From positions 1-64,000 of the forward strand of contig JAFRGL010000022.1 of the NCBI GenBank assembly GCA_017433825.1: DNA of 64,000 nucleotides, read 5' to 3'. A program made the position numbers and the translations under genes. This stretch comes from Eubacterium sp. Its GTDB lineage: Bacteria > Bacillota > Clostridia > Lachnospirales > Lachnospiraceae. Positions within the stretch are counted from its first letter, which is position 1. Each line of letters opens with the position of its first letter. Below, piece by piece: positions 24,043 to 33,524 of this stretch. The notes under the pieces were generated by a model. The model had not been told where the DNA came from, did no database searches, and was given only the letters and a program-made list of their open reading frames with translations.

Positions 24043-25394
24043 CGGTTATTTTCCGGATTTTCGAAGCTGAAGGCTTCTGTACCATCCTGCAGCCCCATCA
24101 GATCCGCCGCCAGGCCGCAGAACACCTTTACGGCAGTGGCCAGGGAATCCTCGGAAAAGTTAAATGTCGGACTGTGTCCCGGGCCTGCCATCTGCGAAAT
24201 GGTATTGAAAAACAGGCTTTTTCCGCCGTGTTCCCGCACCCGGTCCGCCATGTAGGCATAATCCTCACTTCCGCCGTTTCTTGCTTCCGGACTGCGGCAT
24301 GGGATGCCAAGCTTCTCATTGCAGACGTTAAAGCAGATATCATTCATTTCATTATCGCTGGTCAGGGAAGGGGAAGCCCCCACCACCCGGATTTCAAAAG
24401 AACAGCCGTGCATTTCAGCCGCAGAACGTATGATGCGCCGGGCGTAATTTTCCATATATTCATTGGCCTTTGAGGTACTGCCCCGGACTTCGATTTCCAT
24501 CTTTGCCCGGTCACAGATGACGTTCCTTCCGGAACCCGCATGGAGGGTTCCCACGTTGATCCGGGTGGCGCCTTCGGCATACCGGGGAATTCCGCTTAAG
24601 TTCAGCACGGCCGTTGCAGCCGCCAGCATCGCATTATCGCCTTCGCTTGGCGCGCCGGCATGACATGCCTTGCCATGGAAATACACGTCCAGCTTTGTAG
24701 TTGCCAGGGTGCCGCTGTTGGATAAGGCGACCAGATGCTCCGGATAATCCCCGCCGGAAAGATGGTTGCCCAGCATATAGTCCACATCGTCAAGAAGTCC
24801 GCCCATGGCCACCGCCCTGGCGCCGCGCACCCCTTCCTCCGCCGGCTGGAACACCAGTTTTACGGTGCCGCGCAGCCGGTCTTTAAGCGACATCAGTACC
24901 GACGCCACACCCAGGCCGATGGCCGCATGTCCGTCATGTCCGCAGGCATGCATGCATCCTTCGTTCACCGAACGGAAGCCTTCCTTTGCCGGAAGGTGGG
25001 ATTCATCCTCCGACTCGAAAACACCCAGCGCGTCGATGTCAAACCGCATGCCGATAACCGGACCTTCCCCGCAGCGCAGGATTCCCACGACGCAGGTGTT
25101 TGCGTCCTTAACCATATCCGCAAAGGGAAGAACCGCACCCTGCGCAACTGCCCGTTCATAGGCTGCGTCAAGCACTGCCTGATCCGGGATGCCCATTTTT
25201 TCCTCTTCATTTAACACCTGACTGCCGATGAGCACTTCATAGCCCAGCTTCGTCAGCCGGTCCGCGATAATGGAAGCCGTCCGGATTTCCAGCCAGCCCG
25301 TTTCCGCGAACCTGTGAATGCTTCTGCGGCAGCTTATCATTTCCGGCAGGAGCTCATCCGCCTTGTCTTTAATAACCTGATAAATATCTTCCAT
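24039..25394 (-). CDS. M20-family amidohydrolase (AbgA-like p-aminobenzoyl-glutamate hydrolase)
   Basis: 451 residues. The zinc-binding pattern of the M20 family is visible: GMRFDIDALGV, HACGHDGHAAIGLGVA, the general-base segment LVFQPAEEGVRGARAVAMGG and NHLSGGDYPEH. A lid domain (TKLDVYFHGKACHAGAPSEGDNAM) is inserted. The insert before the active site (DMVKDANTCVVGIL) is also found in AbgA subunits that cleave p-aminobenzoyl-glutamate. Other amide substrates are possible because only one subunit-type gene is present. The start has CAGGAGAG. The stop overlaps the tRNA promoter. Confidence 0.85.
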   Translation of the reverse strand: MEDIYQVIKDKADELLPEMISCRRSIHRFAETGWLEIRTASIIADRLTKLGYEVLIGSQVLNEEEKMGIPDQAVLDAAYERAVAQGAVLPFADMVKDANTCVVGILRCGEGPVIGMRFDIDALGVFESEDESHLPAKEGFRSVNEGCMHACGHDGHAAIGLGVASVLMSLKDRLRGTVKLVFQPAEEGVRGARAVAMGGLLDDVDYMLGNHLSGGDYPEHLVALSNSGTLATTKLDVYFHGKACHAGAPSEGDNAMLAAATAVLNLSGIPRYAEGATRINVGTLHAGSGRNVICDRAKMEIEVRGSTSKANEYMENYARRIIRSAAEMHGCSFEIRVVGASPSLTSDNEMNDICFNVCNEKLGIPCRSPEARNGGSEDYAYMADRVREHGGKSLFFNTISQMAGPGHSPTFNFSEDSLATAVKVFCGLAADLMGLQDGTEAFSFENPENNR

Positions 25395-25567
25395 GAAAAC
25401 TCTCCTGTTGTAAGCAATCTTTCATTTCAGTTTTCAGCATCAGCATACACCGTTTCCGCCGGAAAATGCAACAGTCTTGCGGAAACGCTTGCGAACTCAT
25501 CAAAAATCCGTTACTTTTAAACTGTATGAATCAGTAATGCCTGACTATATAAGGAGACCAGACCGAC

Positions 25568-27106
25568 ATGAAAGACATTCTTTATGAAACCTGCGAAAAA
25601 TGGGACGTTTTTGAACTCGCGTTTACCGGTAAAACCTCCGGCAACCCTTTTACCGATTATACGATACAGGCGGTATTTACGCACAAATGCGGCCGCACGG
25701 CCGTGGACGGTTTCTACGACGGGGACGGCGTCTATAAAGTCCGCTTCATGCCTTCCTTTACAGGCATCTATCATTACGAAGTAAAGGGCACGTTTTCCGA
25801 CAGGGAATATACCGGAACCTTTGCGGCTGAAGAGCCTTCCGCTTCCAACCACGGCCCGGTGAGGGTGGCCGGCCAGCATCATTTTGCCTATGAAGACGGT
25901 ACGCCATTCTATCCCATCGGCACCACCTGCTACGTCTGGGAACTGCAGTCCGACGCGCTTATCGAAGAAACCTTCAAATCCCTGAAACAAAGCGCCTTCA
26001 ACAAAATCCGTTTCTGCATTTTCCCGAAGCATTACGTCTACAATTTCGGCGAGCCCCGCTCCTACCCCTACGAAGGCACGCCCATGGATTCCTCCGTCCT
26101 GACGGAAGAAAATTTCCAGCAGTTCTCAATGCATCCGCAGGGAAATCATTTTGATTTCACCAGGTTTAACCCGGCGCATTTCCGGCACATCGAAACCTGC
26201 ATCAAGCGTCTGGGGGAAATGGGCATTGAGGCGGACATCATTGTCATGCACCCTTACGACCGCTGGGGTTTCTCCCATATGACGCAGGAGCAGGACGACC
26301 TCTACTGGAAATACGTCATTGCCCGTTTTGCGGCTTTCAGGAATGTATGGTGGGCATTCGCCAATGAATACGACCTGCTTTCGGACAAAACCGTTTCCGA
26401 CTGGGAGCGCTACGCAAAAATTGTCTGCAAAAAGGATCCCTACAACCATCTGAGGTCCATCCATAACTGCATGCAGATGTACGACCACACCAGGCCCTGG
26501 ATCACCCACTGCAGCATCCAGCGGCAGGATATCTACAAAACAGCGGAACTGACCAACGAATGGCGCATCCGCTTCGGCAAGCCGGTGGTTCTGGACGAAA
26601 TCGCCTACGAGGGAAATATCCAGCATGGCTGGGGCAATATCTCCGGTGAGGAAATGGTGCGCCGCTTCTGGGAAGGGGCTCTGCGCGGCGGCTATCCGGG
26701 CCACGGTGAGACGTACCTTTCCGAGGACAACATCCTCTGGTGGAGCCACGGCGGCACCTTAAAGGGAGAAAGCTGGAAAAGGTTCGGCTTCCTCCTGGAT
26801 GTTTTAAAGGAAACACCCGGGTACGGTCTGAAGCTTTCAGACAGCTGCGGCTGGGACGAGGTCTGCGCGGTTCCGGACATCACCACGGAAGCCTTTGCCC
26901 CTGTCAAAAGCTATTATCTGTACTATTACAGCTTTATGCGTCCTTCATGGAGGGAGTTTTATTTTGACGACAATACCCGCTTCCAGGTTTATGTCCTCGA
27001 CACCTGGAACATGACGAAAGAAGACGCGGGCATCCACTGCGGCAAATTCCGCATATCTCTTCCCGGAAGGCCGTATATGGCCATTCAGCTTCGGAAGGCT
27101 GACTGA
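25568..27106 (+). CDS. Glycoside hydrolase with DUF5060/DUF4038/DUF5605 domains
   Basis: 512 residues. An N-terminal beta-sandwich (DUF5060-like, about 3-90) precedes a TIM-barrel of the DUF4038 apiosidase-related clan, followed by a C-terminal DUF5605-type domain (about 430-512). Catalytic glutamates are likely Glu267 (WWAFANEYD) and Glu344 (VVLDEIAYEG). No signal peptide is seen, so it acts on imported oligosaccharides. The exact sugar is unknown. The ATG follows AAGGAGACC. A GPH-type sugar transporter gene lies 15 kb further on and could supply substrate, but linkage is not shown. Confidence 0.8.
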   Translation: MKDILYETCEKWDVFELAFTGKTSGNPFTDYTIQAVFTHKCGRTAVDGFYDGDGVYKVRFMPSFTGIYHYEVKGTFSDREYTGTFAAEEPSASNHGPVRVAGQHHFAYEDGTPFYPIGTTCYVWELQSDALIEETFKSLKQSAFNKIRFCIFPKHYVYNFGEPRSYPYEGTPMDSSVLTEENFQQFSMHPQGNHFDFTRFNPAHFRHIETCIKRLGEMGIEADIIVMHPYDRWGFSHMTQEQDDLYWKYVIARFAAFRNVWWAFANEYDLLSDKTVSDWERYAKIVCKKDPYNHLRSIHNCMQMYDHTRPWITHCSIQRQDIYKTAELTNEWRIRFGKPVVLDEIAYEGNIQHGWGNISGEEMVRRFWEGALRGGYPGHGETYLSEDNILWWSHGGTLKGESWKRFGFLLDVLKETPGYGLKLSDSCGWDEVCAVPDITTEAFAPVKSYYLYYYSFMRPSWREFYFDDNTRFQVYVLDTWNMTKEDAGIHCGKFRISLPGRPYMAIQLRKAD

Positions 27107-27126
27107 ATTCTTTCGGCTAAGCTATG

Positions 27127-27154
27127 AAAAGGGCGGCTGTACGGCCGCCCTTTT
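27127..27154. terminator. Bidirectional terminator between the hydrolase and DUF169 genes
   Basis: GGGCGGC (27131-27137) pairs with GCCGCCC (27144-27150), flanked by AAAA and TTTT so it can act on both strands. It serves the convergent genes ending at 27106 and 27180. Confidence 0.85.
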
Positions 27155-27179
27155 ACTGTACTGTATAACTTTTATTTGT

Positions 27180-27884
27180 TTACCGGTTATCCATAACCTC
27201 CGTAATGCTTTCCCCGGCCACTTCCCAGGGCATCGCCTCCATGGCGTCCGTGATTTCGCGGATTTTCTGGAAGGGGATGGAAATGATGTGCATTCCCTCC
27301 GGGAAGGGTTTGAGCATCTTCTGCCCGAAGGCCATGCCGGCAATCATGTGATTGATTTTGCCGGAAATGAAGGGATATACCAGCTCCCAGGCGCAGGACA
27401 TGACCACATTGCCCTTGGACTCCCACAGGTCTCCGGAGAAATAGGTGTTCGCCCGCATGATTTTATCCGCCTGGTGCATGTCGCAGACCACAACAATCAC
27501 ATCCGGGTCAAATTCACACTTTGACAGGGGGCAGAATACCACGCAACGGTGGCATCCGAGCTCCAGCCTGGGCACCAGGTGATACAGACGTCCGTTGGCT
27601 GAGCAGTCATAAAAGGCACCGAGCTTTACACCTAAAGCGCCGCTTCCTTCTGCGGGGGGAATCGGCTCAAAACCCAGGAAGGCTTTGCCCACACAGCTGT
27701 CGTTTTCCGCTGTCACGCAGATACATTTATCTTCTTTCACAGCTTCGCTCATATACATGCAAAGGCTTTGCACCTTGTCCGTCCGTTCCGCCCATTCCGG
27801 GGGATCCAGGAGGAATTTTACTGCTACAGGCTGAATGTCAAGATTCAGTTTATCCAAAACGGCCCTTGTTCTGTCTGATAACAT
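27180..27884 (-). CDS. DUF169 domain protein
   Basis: 234 residues matching the DUF169 family in length and pattern: QPVAVKFLLDPPEW near the start, the cysteine-containing KCICVTAENDSCVGKAFLGF, and CHRCVVFCPLSKCEFDPDVIVVVCD. Several cysteines (CxxC-like RCVVFCPLSKC) suggest metal or flavin binding, but no biochemical role is established. AAGGAGATAAT precedes the start. It lies downstream of the first glycyl radical enzyme gene on the same strand without a terminator between, so it may be coexpressed with that enzyme. Confidence 0.85.
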   Translation of the reverse strand: MLSDRTRAVLDKLNLDIQPVAVKFLLDPPEWAERTDKVQSLCMYMSEAVKEDKCICVTAENDSCVGKAFLGFEPIPPAEGSGALGVKLGAFYDCSANGRLYHLVPRLELGCHRCVVFCPLSKCEFDPDVIVVVCDMHQADKIMRANTYFSGDLWESKGNVVMSCAWELVYPFISGKINHMIAGMAFGQKMLKPFPEGMHIISIPFQKIREITDAMEAMPWEVAGESITEVMDNR

Positions 27885-27944
27885 ATCGATTATCTCCTTT
27901 TTAGTTATCCTGAAAATATGTCAATGGAGCATATACTGTTTAAG

Positions 27945-28113
27945 TGTATAAATCCGCATCGCTTCGTGCTGCGCACTCCCGCGCTACTGACATGAATTCG
28001 GACTTTACTCCTGCTTCGCAGGATCGTCCTCATTCATGTTATCGTCTCTAAAGCATAGCCTGATTTGCTTGCGAGCAATCAATCAGTCTCTGCTTTGAGA
28101 CTGGATTTATACA
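27945..28113 (-). repeat. Structured 3' repeat element downstream of GRE1
   Basis: TGTATAAATCC (27945-27955) is inverted exactly as GGATTTATACA (28103-28113), the second arm covering the GRE1 stop codon. In between are several hairpins, such as GATCCTGC/GCAGGA and CAGTCTCAAAGCAGAGACTG on the RNA strand. The distal 95 bp (27945-28038) are closely similar to 30738-30845, which follows GRE2. It looks like a dispersed repeat or a shared 3' UTR structure. Confidence 0.6.
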
Positions 28114-30563
28114 GAATGCTCAGCCCTTCGGATGATATCGTTCTGCATGGTTTCGGTCATATCCACGAAATACGCGGAAAAGCCGGCGATACGCACCACC
28201 AGGTTGTGGTAATCATCCGGGTTGGCCTGGGCTTTCCGGAGGGTTTCGCCGTCAACCACGTTATACTGCACTTCCACACCGCCGCCGTCGAAATAAGCCT
28301 TTGTCATGTCACGCAGTTTTTCTATGCCGCCTTCTTTGGCAAGGGCAGTCGGATGAATCTTCATATTCAGGGCGATGCCGTCCATAAACCGGCTGTTGTC
28401 CCAGTAAAGCGTGGAGTTGAATACGGCTGTGGGGCCGTTCACGTCCCTGCCCTGGGCAGGAGAAGTCGCATCTGCCAATGGATCCCCTGTCTTACGTCCG
28501 TCGGGAGTGGCCCAGGTCTTTGCGCCTTGCGGAATATGGTCAGCCGCGCCGAACATGCCGCATTTGTACACCTTGCAGAACTTTGTGGTAAAGTCTCTGG
28601 AGCAGTTGTAATACCAGTCGAAGACGTATTTCATTTCCTCGTCCGCGTAAGGATCCGCATTGCCGTAATGCGGGCACTCATGCATAATCTTCTGGCGGAG
28701 GGCTTCATTTTCCGCGCCTTCCCAGTTGGCCAGCAAAGCATCCAGCAGCTGTTTGCCGGTACAGATCTTCTTGTCATAGACAGCCCACTTGATGGCGGTT
28801 AAGGAATCACCCACGGTGGCGAGGCCTGTGGCTGTTCCGCCGTAGGAATTGTATTTCGCGCCGCCCTCGGAAACGTCCTTGCCGCTTTCCAGACAGCCTT
28901 CGGTGGAAATGGAAAGGTTCGGGAACGGGAAAAGCCTGTACTGTTCATGCTCTGCGTAGTTGTTCATGGAGGAAGACCAGGTCATCAGCCATTTGGTCAG
29001 CTTCTCAAAAGCCCTCTTCACGTCCTCGTAGGTTTCCATCTCGTAGAGATAGCCGGAGCGGTATTCCGGCGGCGCCTGCTGGTTCACGAAGGGATTGATG
29101 CCGTTGTTGATGGCGGTTACCAGGCATGCCGACCACCACAGGCCGTTGTGGCCCATGGGGATGCCGTTCGGGCAGGGATAGTCATTGCCGGAACCGGTGA
29201 TCTCCTGACAGCCGATGAAGGCAAAGTCACGGGCATCCTCCAGCGTAAAGCCTACCTCCCTCATGATAGCGGGGATAATCACCTCGTCATTCTGGATAAG
29301 GGGCAGGCCGCCCACGCGTCTGGAAGTCTCCAGCGCGCATTCCCACAGCTTGTCCGGTGTATTCTTGTTGATACGGATGGATACGGTGGGCTCATGCAGC
29401 TGCAGGCGCGCGATGCCCTCTAAAACCATGTAGGTAACCGGGTTGGAAGCGTCTTCACCGGTCTCCGGCACTACGCCGCCGATGGTGGTATGCTGATAGG
29501 CGTTTCCGATGCCGCCGGTCTTTGAAGTCTCGCCGAAAATGCCATGCCAGAAAATATTCATTTTCAAAAGATAGCCGTCAATGAGCTCCTGGGCTTTCTC
29601 CAGGGTCATGGTGCCCTCTTCCAGTTCTTTCTTCAGATACGGCCATACGCGGAAATCCAGCCGGCCCATGGAGGTAACGCCGGGGCCGTTGTCAATTCGC
29701 AGGAAGAAATGATACAGCATGTACTGCTGCAGGGCTTCCCAGAAGGTGCGGGCGGGCTTGTCAATAATCCAGGTCAGGCCTTCCGCCATCTTTGCGAACT
29801 CTTCCTTCTTTTCCGGCCTGGTCTCCTCTTCCGCAAGCTTTGCGGCAAGCTCGGCATAGCGGCGGGTCAATGTCATGGCGCCGTCGCAGGCCACGGTGCA
29901 TGCATGGTAGAACAGGTATTTGCCTGCTTCGTCTCCCATGATATTGCCTTTGTGGTCATCCAGCCAGTCCTGGGCGCGTTTGCGGATGGCGCCGTAACCC
30001 TGACGGAGGATGTGCTGATAGCCGGGGGTAAGATGTCCGGGCGGGAGAAGCACGGCCCAGCCTTCCGGACGGCCATAGGTTTCCACCTGCAGCTTAAGCA
30101 TTTCATCGATGCCTAAAGGATAATAGGTAAGGGGCCGTACATTGTGGAACGTATGGTTGGCTTCAGCGGTTATTTCCCGCAGCTCCTTTAAATCTTCCGG
30201 GGAAATGGCCAGCTTCTGGTGGGAATACTCCGGGTCATCGTCCGGCGCATGGTGCAGGCCGTCTTCACCGATGGGCCAGGTATTCTCAATGTCTGCCCGA
30301 AGCCATCTGTCGGCATCGGCGCCGCCCCAGCCTTTGTTGCCGAAATCGCCGAAGAAGTATTCGTCCTCCATGATGTGGATGGGCATTCTTTCAATCAGGT
30401 AGAGGGTTTCCATGGGTTTGGCCATGATGGGCGGGAAGTTTTTATACAGCGCTCTGGCTTCAAAACGGAGTCTTGATTTCACGGCATCGCCGACCATCAT
30501 CCTGTCCCTGGTTTTGGCGCGCAGTCTCTGTATCCTTTCTGCTATCGGTCTGAATTCATACAT
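28107..30563 (-). CDS. Glycyl radical enzyme, paralogue 1 of 3 (substrate unknown)
   Basis: 818 residues from ATG 30563, chosen because AAGGAG lies 9 bp before it and because the paralogues start MYEFRP at the same site. It has the pyruvate-formate-lyase-type barrel: GRLDFRVWPYLKKELEEG, active-site loop GCQE with Cys452 and Glu454, and radical motif RIAGF with Gly794 near the C-terminus. Known dehydratase/lyase branches have GCVE at the Cys; the Gln here is unusual. The enzyme must be activated by a radical-SAM activase, not present in the window. It is about 80% similar to paralogues 2 and 3. The DUF169 gene follows. Confidence 0.93.
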   Translation of the reverse strand: MYEFRPIAERIQRLRAKTRDRMMVGDAVKSRLRFEARALYKNFPPIMAKPMETLYLIERMPIHIMEDEYFFGDFGNKGWGGADADRWLRADIENTWPIGEDGLHHAPDDDPEYSHQKLAISPEDLKELREITAEANHTFHNVRPLTYYPLGIDEMLKLQVETYGRPEGWAVLLPPGHLTPGYQHILRQGYGAIRKRAQDWLDDHKGNIMGDEAGKYLFYHACTVACDGAMTLTRRYAELAAKLAEEETRPEKKEEFAKMAEGLTWIIDKPARTFWEALQQYMLYHFFLRIDNGPGVTSMGRLDFRVWPYLKKELEEGTMTLEKAQELIDGYLLKMNIFWHGIFGETSKTGGIGNAYQHTTIGGVVPETGEDASNPVTYMVLEGIARLQLHEPTVSIRINKNTPDKLWECALETSRRVGGLPLIQNDEVIIPAIMREVGFTLEDARDFAFIGCQEITGSGNDYPCPNGIPMGHNGLWWSACLVTAINNGINPFVNQQAPPEYRSGYLYEMETYEDVKRAFEKLTKWLMTWSSSMNNYAEHEQYRLFPFPNLSISTEGCLESGKDVSEGGAKYNSYGGTATGLATVGDSLTAIKWAVYDKKICTGKQLLDALLANWEGAENEALRQKIMHECPHYGNADPYADEEMKYVFDWYYNCSRDFTTKFCKVYKCGMFGAADHIPQGAKTWATPDGRKTGDPLADATSPAQGRDVNGPTAVFNSTLYWDNSRFMDGIALNMKIHPTALAKEGGIEKLRDMTKAYFDGGGVEVQYNVVDGETLRKAQANPDDYHNLVVRIAGFSAYFVDMTETMQNDIIRRAEHSV

Positions 30564-30626
30564 TTCATTCTTCTCCTTTTCCATGTATTCTTAATCGTCA
30601 GACTGTTTATGTATTTTACTGGTTTT

Positions 30627-30655
30627 ATTGTATATTTTTCCTTCACAGGAGTCAA
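30627..30655 (-). promoter_or_regulatory. GRE1 promoter
   Basis: TTGACT (30655-30650), a 17-bp spacer and TACAAT (30632-30627) on the minus strand, about 60 nt before the ATG at 30563. The layout equals those before GRE2 and GRE3, all with TACAAT. It shows that GRE1 can be expressed alone. Confidence 0.7.
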
Positions 30656-30688
30656 TGAGGACAGCGGGTTTAATGCTATTTTTCACAC

Positions 30689-30718
30689 AAAAAAGGAGGC
30701 TGCTTAAAGCAGCCTCCT
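30689..30718 (-). terminator. Terminator after GRE2 and its 3' repeat
   Basis: AGGAGGCTGC (30694-30703) pairs with GCAGCCTCCT (30709-30718) around TTAAA. On the minus strand T6 follows. It closes the GRE2 transcript before the GRE1 promoter. Confidence 0.85.
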
Positions 30719-30737
30719 GTTAAAGTTTTTAAACAGC

Positions 30738-30845
30738 TGTATAAATCCGCACCGCTTCGTGCTGCGCACTCCCGCGCTGCCAACAGAAACTCGGATTTTA
30801 CGTCTGCTTTGCTTACGCTTGCAGACTCATCCTCATTCCTGTTGT
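30738..30845 (-). repeat. Structured 3' repeat element downstream of GRE2
   Basis: Second copy of the element after GRE1. The first 40 bp (from 30738: TGTATAAATCCGC, CGCTTCGTGCTGCGCACTCC) differ from copy one at a single base, and the rest aligns with several changes. Only a 7-bp inverted arm remains at 30910-30916. The spacer from 30846 to 30909 shows no gene. Confidence 0.6.
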
Positions 30846-30909
30846 GCCGCCAATTGTCCATCCAGCCCGGTATGCAAGCATCCGGCCTGTCTGCCCAATT
30901 GTCAGCGAC

Positions 30910-33366
30910 TTATACAGAATGCTCCGCACGGCGGATGATATCATCCTGCATGGTCTCGGTCATATCTACGAAGTATGCGGAGAAGCCGGCGATACGGACT
31001 ACCAGGTTGTGGTAATCATCCGGATTGTTCTGCGCGTCTCTGAGCATCTTCGCGTCAACAACGTTGTACTGGACCTCAACGCCGCCCTGATCGAAGTAAG
31101 CCTTGGTCATATCGGCAAGCTTCTTGATGCCGCCTTCCTTGGCAAGGGCAGTCGGATGAATCTTCATGTTCAGGGCAATACCGTCCATGAAACGGCTGTT
31201 GTCCCAGGAAAGCATGGAGTTGAATACGCCGGTAGGTCCGTTCACATCACGGCCCTGAGCGGGTGAAGTAGCATCTGCCAGCGGTTCGCCGGTCTTACGT
31301 CCGTCCGGGGTAGCCCATGTGCAGGCGCCCTGCGGAACGTGGTCGGCAGCACCGAACATACCGCACTTGTAAACCTTGCAGTACTTGGTGGTGAAGCCTC
31401 TGGTGCTCTCATAGTAGTAGTCGAACAGGTACTTCTGCGCTTCGTCAGCGTACGGATCGCCGTTGCCGTAGTGCGGGCACTCATGAAGGATTCTCTGACG
31501 GAGAGCTTCATTCTCAGCGCCTTCCCAGTTGGATACTACAGCGTCAAGCAGCTGCTTGGCGGTGCAGATCTTCTTGTCGAATACTGCCCACTTGATAGCG
31601 GTTAAGCTGTCTGCAGCAGTGGCAACGCCTGTAGCGGTTCCGCCGTAGGAGTTGTACTTCGCGCCGCCTTCGGATACGTCCTTGCCGCTTTCCATACAGC
31701 CTTCGGTGGAGATGGAAAGGTTCGGGAACGGGAACAGTCTGTACTGCTCATGCTCTGCGTAGTTGTTCATGGAGGAGGACCATCTGAACATCCAGCCGGC
31801 CAGTTTCTCAAAGGCCTTCTTGACGTCTTCATAGGACTCCATCTCATACAGGTAACCGGAACGGTACTCTTCAGGAGCCTGCTGGCCGCTCATCGGGTTG
31901 ATGCCGTTGTTGATGGCGGTTACCAGGGTTGCAGCCCACCAGATGCCGTTATGGCCCATCGGGATGCCGTTCGGGCACGGATAGTCGTTGCCGGAACCGG
32001 TGATTTCCTGACATCCGATGAAGGCAAAGTCACGGGCGTCTTCGATGGTGAAGCCGAGCTCTCTTACGATAGAGGGAACGATAACTTCGTCGTTCTGGAT
32101 AAGCGGCAGGCCGCCTACTCTTCTGGAGGTCTCCAGTGCGCACTCCCACAGCTCATCCGGGGTATCCTTGGTGATACGGATGGAAACGGTGGGCTCATGC
32201 AGCTGCAGTCTGGCGATACTTTCCAGAACCATGTAGGTAATGGGGTTGGAAGCATCTTCGCCGGTCTCCGGAACCATGCCGCCGATGGTGGTATGCTGGT
32301 AAGCATTGCCGATACCGGTGGTCTTTGCGGTCTCGCCGAAGTTGCCGCCGTAGAACAGGTTCAGTTTCAGGATGTAGCCGTCGATATATTCCTGAGCCTT
32401 CTCAAGGGTCATGGTGCCTTCGTCAAGCTCTTTCTTCAGATACGGCCACAGACGGTAGTCAAGACGTCCCATGGATTCAACGCCGGGGCCGTTGTCTACG
32501 CGCAGGAATACATGATACAGAAGGTACTGCTGAGCAGCTTCCCAGAAGGTTCTGGCCGGCTTGTCGATAATCCAGTCAAGGCCTTCCGCCATCTTTTCGA
32601 GTTCAGCCTTGCGCTCGGGATCTTCACAGGCAGCGGCTTTCTCTTTGCAGAGGTCTCTGTAACGGCGGGTAAGGGTCATGGCGCCGTCGCAGGCACCGGT
32701 AGCAGCATGATAGAACAGGTACGGACCTACTTCATCGCCCATGATGTTACCCTTATGCGCATCCAGCCAGTCCTGAGCCTGTTTGCGGATCGCGCCGTAG
32801 CCCTTGTGGATGATGTGCTGATGGCCGGGGGTAAGATGTCCGGGAGGAAGAAGGGGCGGGAAACCGCCGATACGGCCGTAGGTTTCCAGCTGCAGCTTCA
32901 TCATATCCTCAATGCCCTGGGGATAGTAAATCAGCGGGCGGATATTGTGGAAGGTATGCATGGCTTCCATGGTCATCTCACGGAGGGCTTTCACATCTTC
33001 GGGAGAAATGGCCAGCTTCTGATGGGAATAATCGGGGTTGTCGTCCGGAGCATGATGAAGTCCGTCTTCGCCGATGGGCCAGGTGTTCTCAATGTCGGCT
33101 CTCAGCCACATCTGACCATTGGCAGCACCCCAATGCTTGTTGCCCATATCGCCTACGAAATACTCGTCGTCTTCCAGGCCGATAGGCATATTGGAAATAA
33201 CGTACAGGGACTCGCTGGGTTTCGCCATGATGGGCGGGAAGTTCTTGTACATAGCCTGGGCTTCGAGTTTCAGACGGGCCTTCTCAGCGTCGGCAATCAT
33301 CATTCTGTCACGGGTTTTGTCACGGAGTCTCTGGATTCTCTCCGCAACAGGTCTGAATTCATACAT
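30910..33366 (-). CDS. Glycyl radical enzyme, paralogue 2 of 3 (substrate unknown)
   Basis: 818 residues from ATG 33366 behind AAAGGAGA. Domain order is the pyruvate-formate-lyase barrel then the glycyl radical domain. Key residues are Cys452 and Glu454 in GCQEITGSGNDY, and Gly794 in RIAGFSAYFVDM. QLHEPTVSIRI and GRLDYRLWPYLKK are typical family motifs. The loop after the active Cys has Cys464 (YPCPNG), shared with paralogue 1 but Ser in paralogue 3. The protein is cytosolic and oxygen-sensitive by family. A reaction (lyase, dehydratase or decarboxylase) cannot be assigned. The serine-hydrolase gene lies upstream. Confidence 0.93.
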   Translation of the reverse strand: MYEFRPVAERIQRLRDKTRDRMMIADAEKARLKLEAQAMYKNFPPIMAKPSESLYVISNMPIGLEDDEYFVGDMGNKHWGAANGQMWLRADIENTWPIGEDGLHHAPDDNPDYSHQKLAISPEDVKALREMTMEAMHTFHNIRPLIYYPQGIEDMMKLQLETYGRIGGFPPLLPPGHLTPGHQHIIHKGYGAIRKQAQDWLDAHKGNIMGDEVGPYLFYHAATGACDGAMTLTRRYRDLCKEKAAACEDPERKAELEKMAEGLDWIIDKPARTFWEAAQQYLLYHVFLRVDNGPGVESMGRLDYRLWPYLKKELDEGTMTLEKAQEYIDGYILKLNLFYGGNFGETAKTTGIGNAYQHTTIGGMVPETGEDASNPITYMVLESIARLQLHEPTVSIRITKDTPDELWECALETSRRVGGLPLIQNDEVIVPSIVRELGFTIEDARDFAFIGCQEITGSGNDYPCPNGIPMGHNGIWWAATLVTAINNGINPMSGQQAPEEYRSGYLYEMESYEDVKKAFEKLAGWMFRWSSSMNNYAEHEQYRLFPFPNLSISTEGCMESGKDVSEGGAKYNSYGGTATGVATAADSLTAIKWAVFDKKICTAKQLLDAVVSNWEGAENEALRQRILHECPHYGNGDPYADEAQKYLFDYYYESTRGFTTKYCKVYKCGMFGAADHVPQGACTWATPDGRKTGEPLADATSPAQGRDVNGPTGVFNSMLSWDNSRFMDGIALNMKIHPTALAKEGGIKKLADMTKAYFDQGGVEVQYNVVDAKMLRDAQNNPDDYHNLVVRIAGFSAYFVDMTETMQDDIIRRAEHSV

Positions 33367-33420
33367 AATGTTGCTTCTCCTTTTTAAAAAGTTTCTGATG
33401 AGACATTTTTTTACACGTTA

Positions 33421-33449
33421 ATTGTAAACGATTATAAGTAAAACGTCAA
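33421..33449 (-). promoter_or_regulatory. GRE2 promoter
   Basis: TTGACG (33449-33444), a 17-bp spacer and TACAAT (33426-33421) on the minus strand; the leader to the ATG at 33366 is about 50 nt. A match of both boxes with GRE3 and a near match with GRE1 suggests a common ancestor of all three control regions. Confidence 0.7.
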
Positions 33450-33524
33450 TAAATATCGGCAAAAAAAGGGAGTGCCGAAAGGCAGGCGCACAGGCCGGTT
33501 TTTTTCCGCTTTCAAACGGTATTC

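Noticed and set aside
30676-30861. A 61-codon minus-strand frame between GRE2 and GRE1
   Set aside because: It lies over a terminator and the structured repeat; codon content is explained by the repeat.
31750-33387. A 545-codon open frame on the plus strand opposite GRE2
   Set aside because: It is exactly antisense to a gene with clear family motifs, its translation has no recognisable domain, and similar antisense frames lie opposite the other two GRE genes. High-GC third positions of the real gene explain it.
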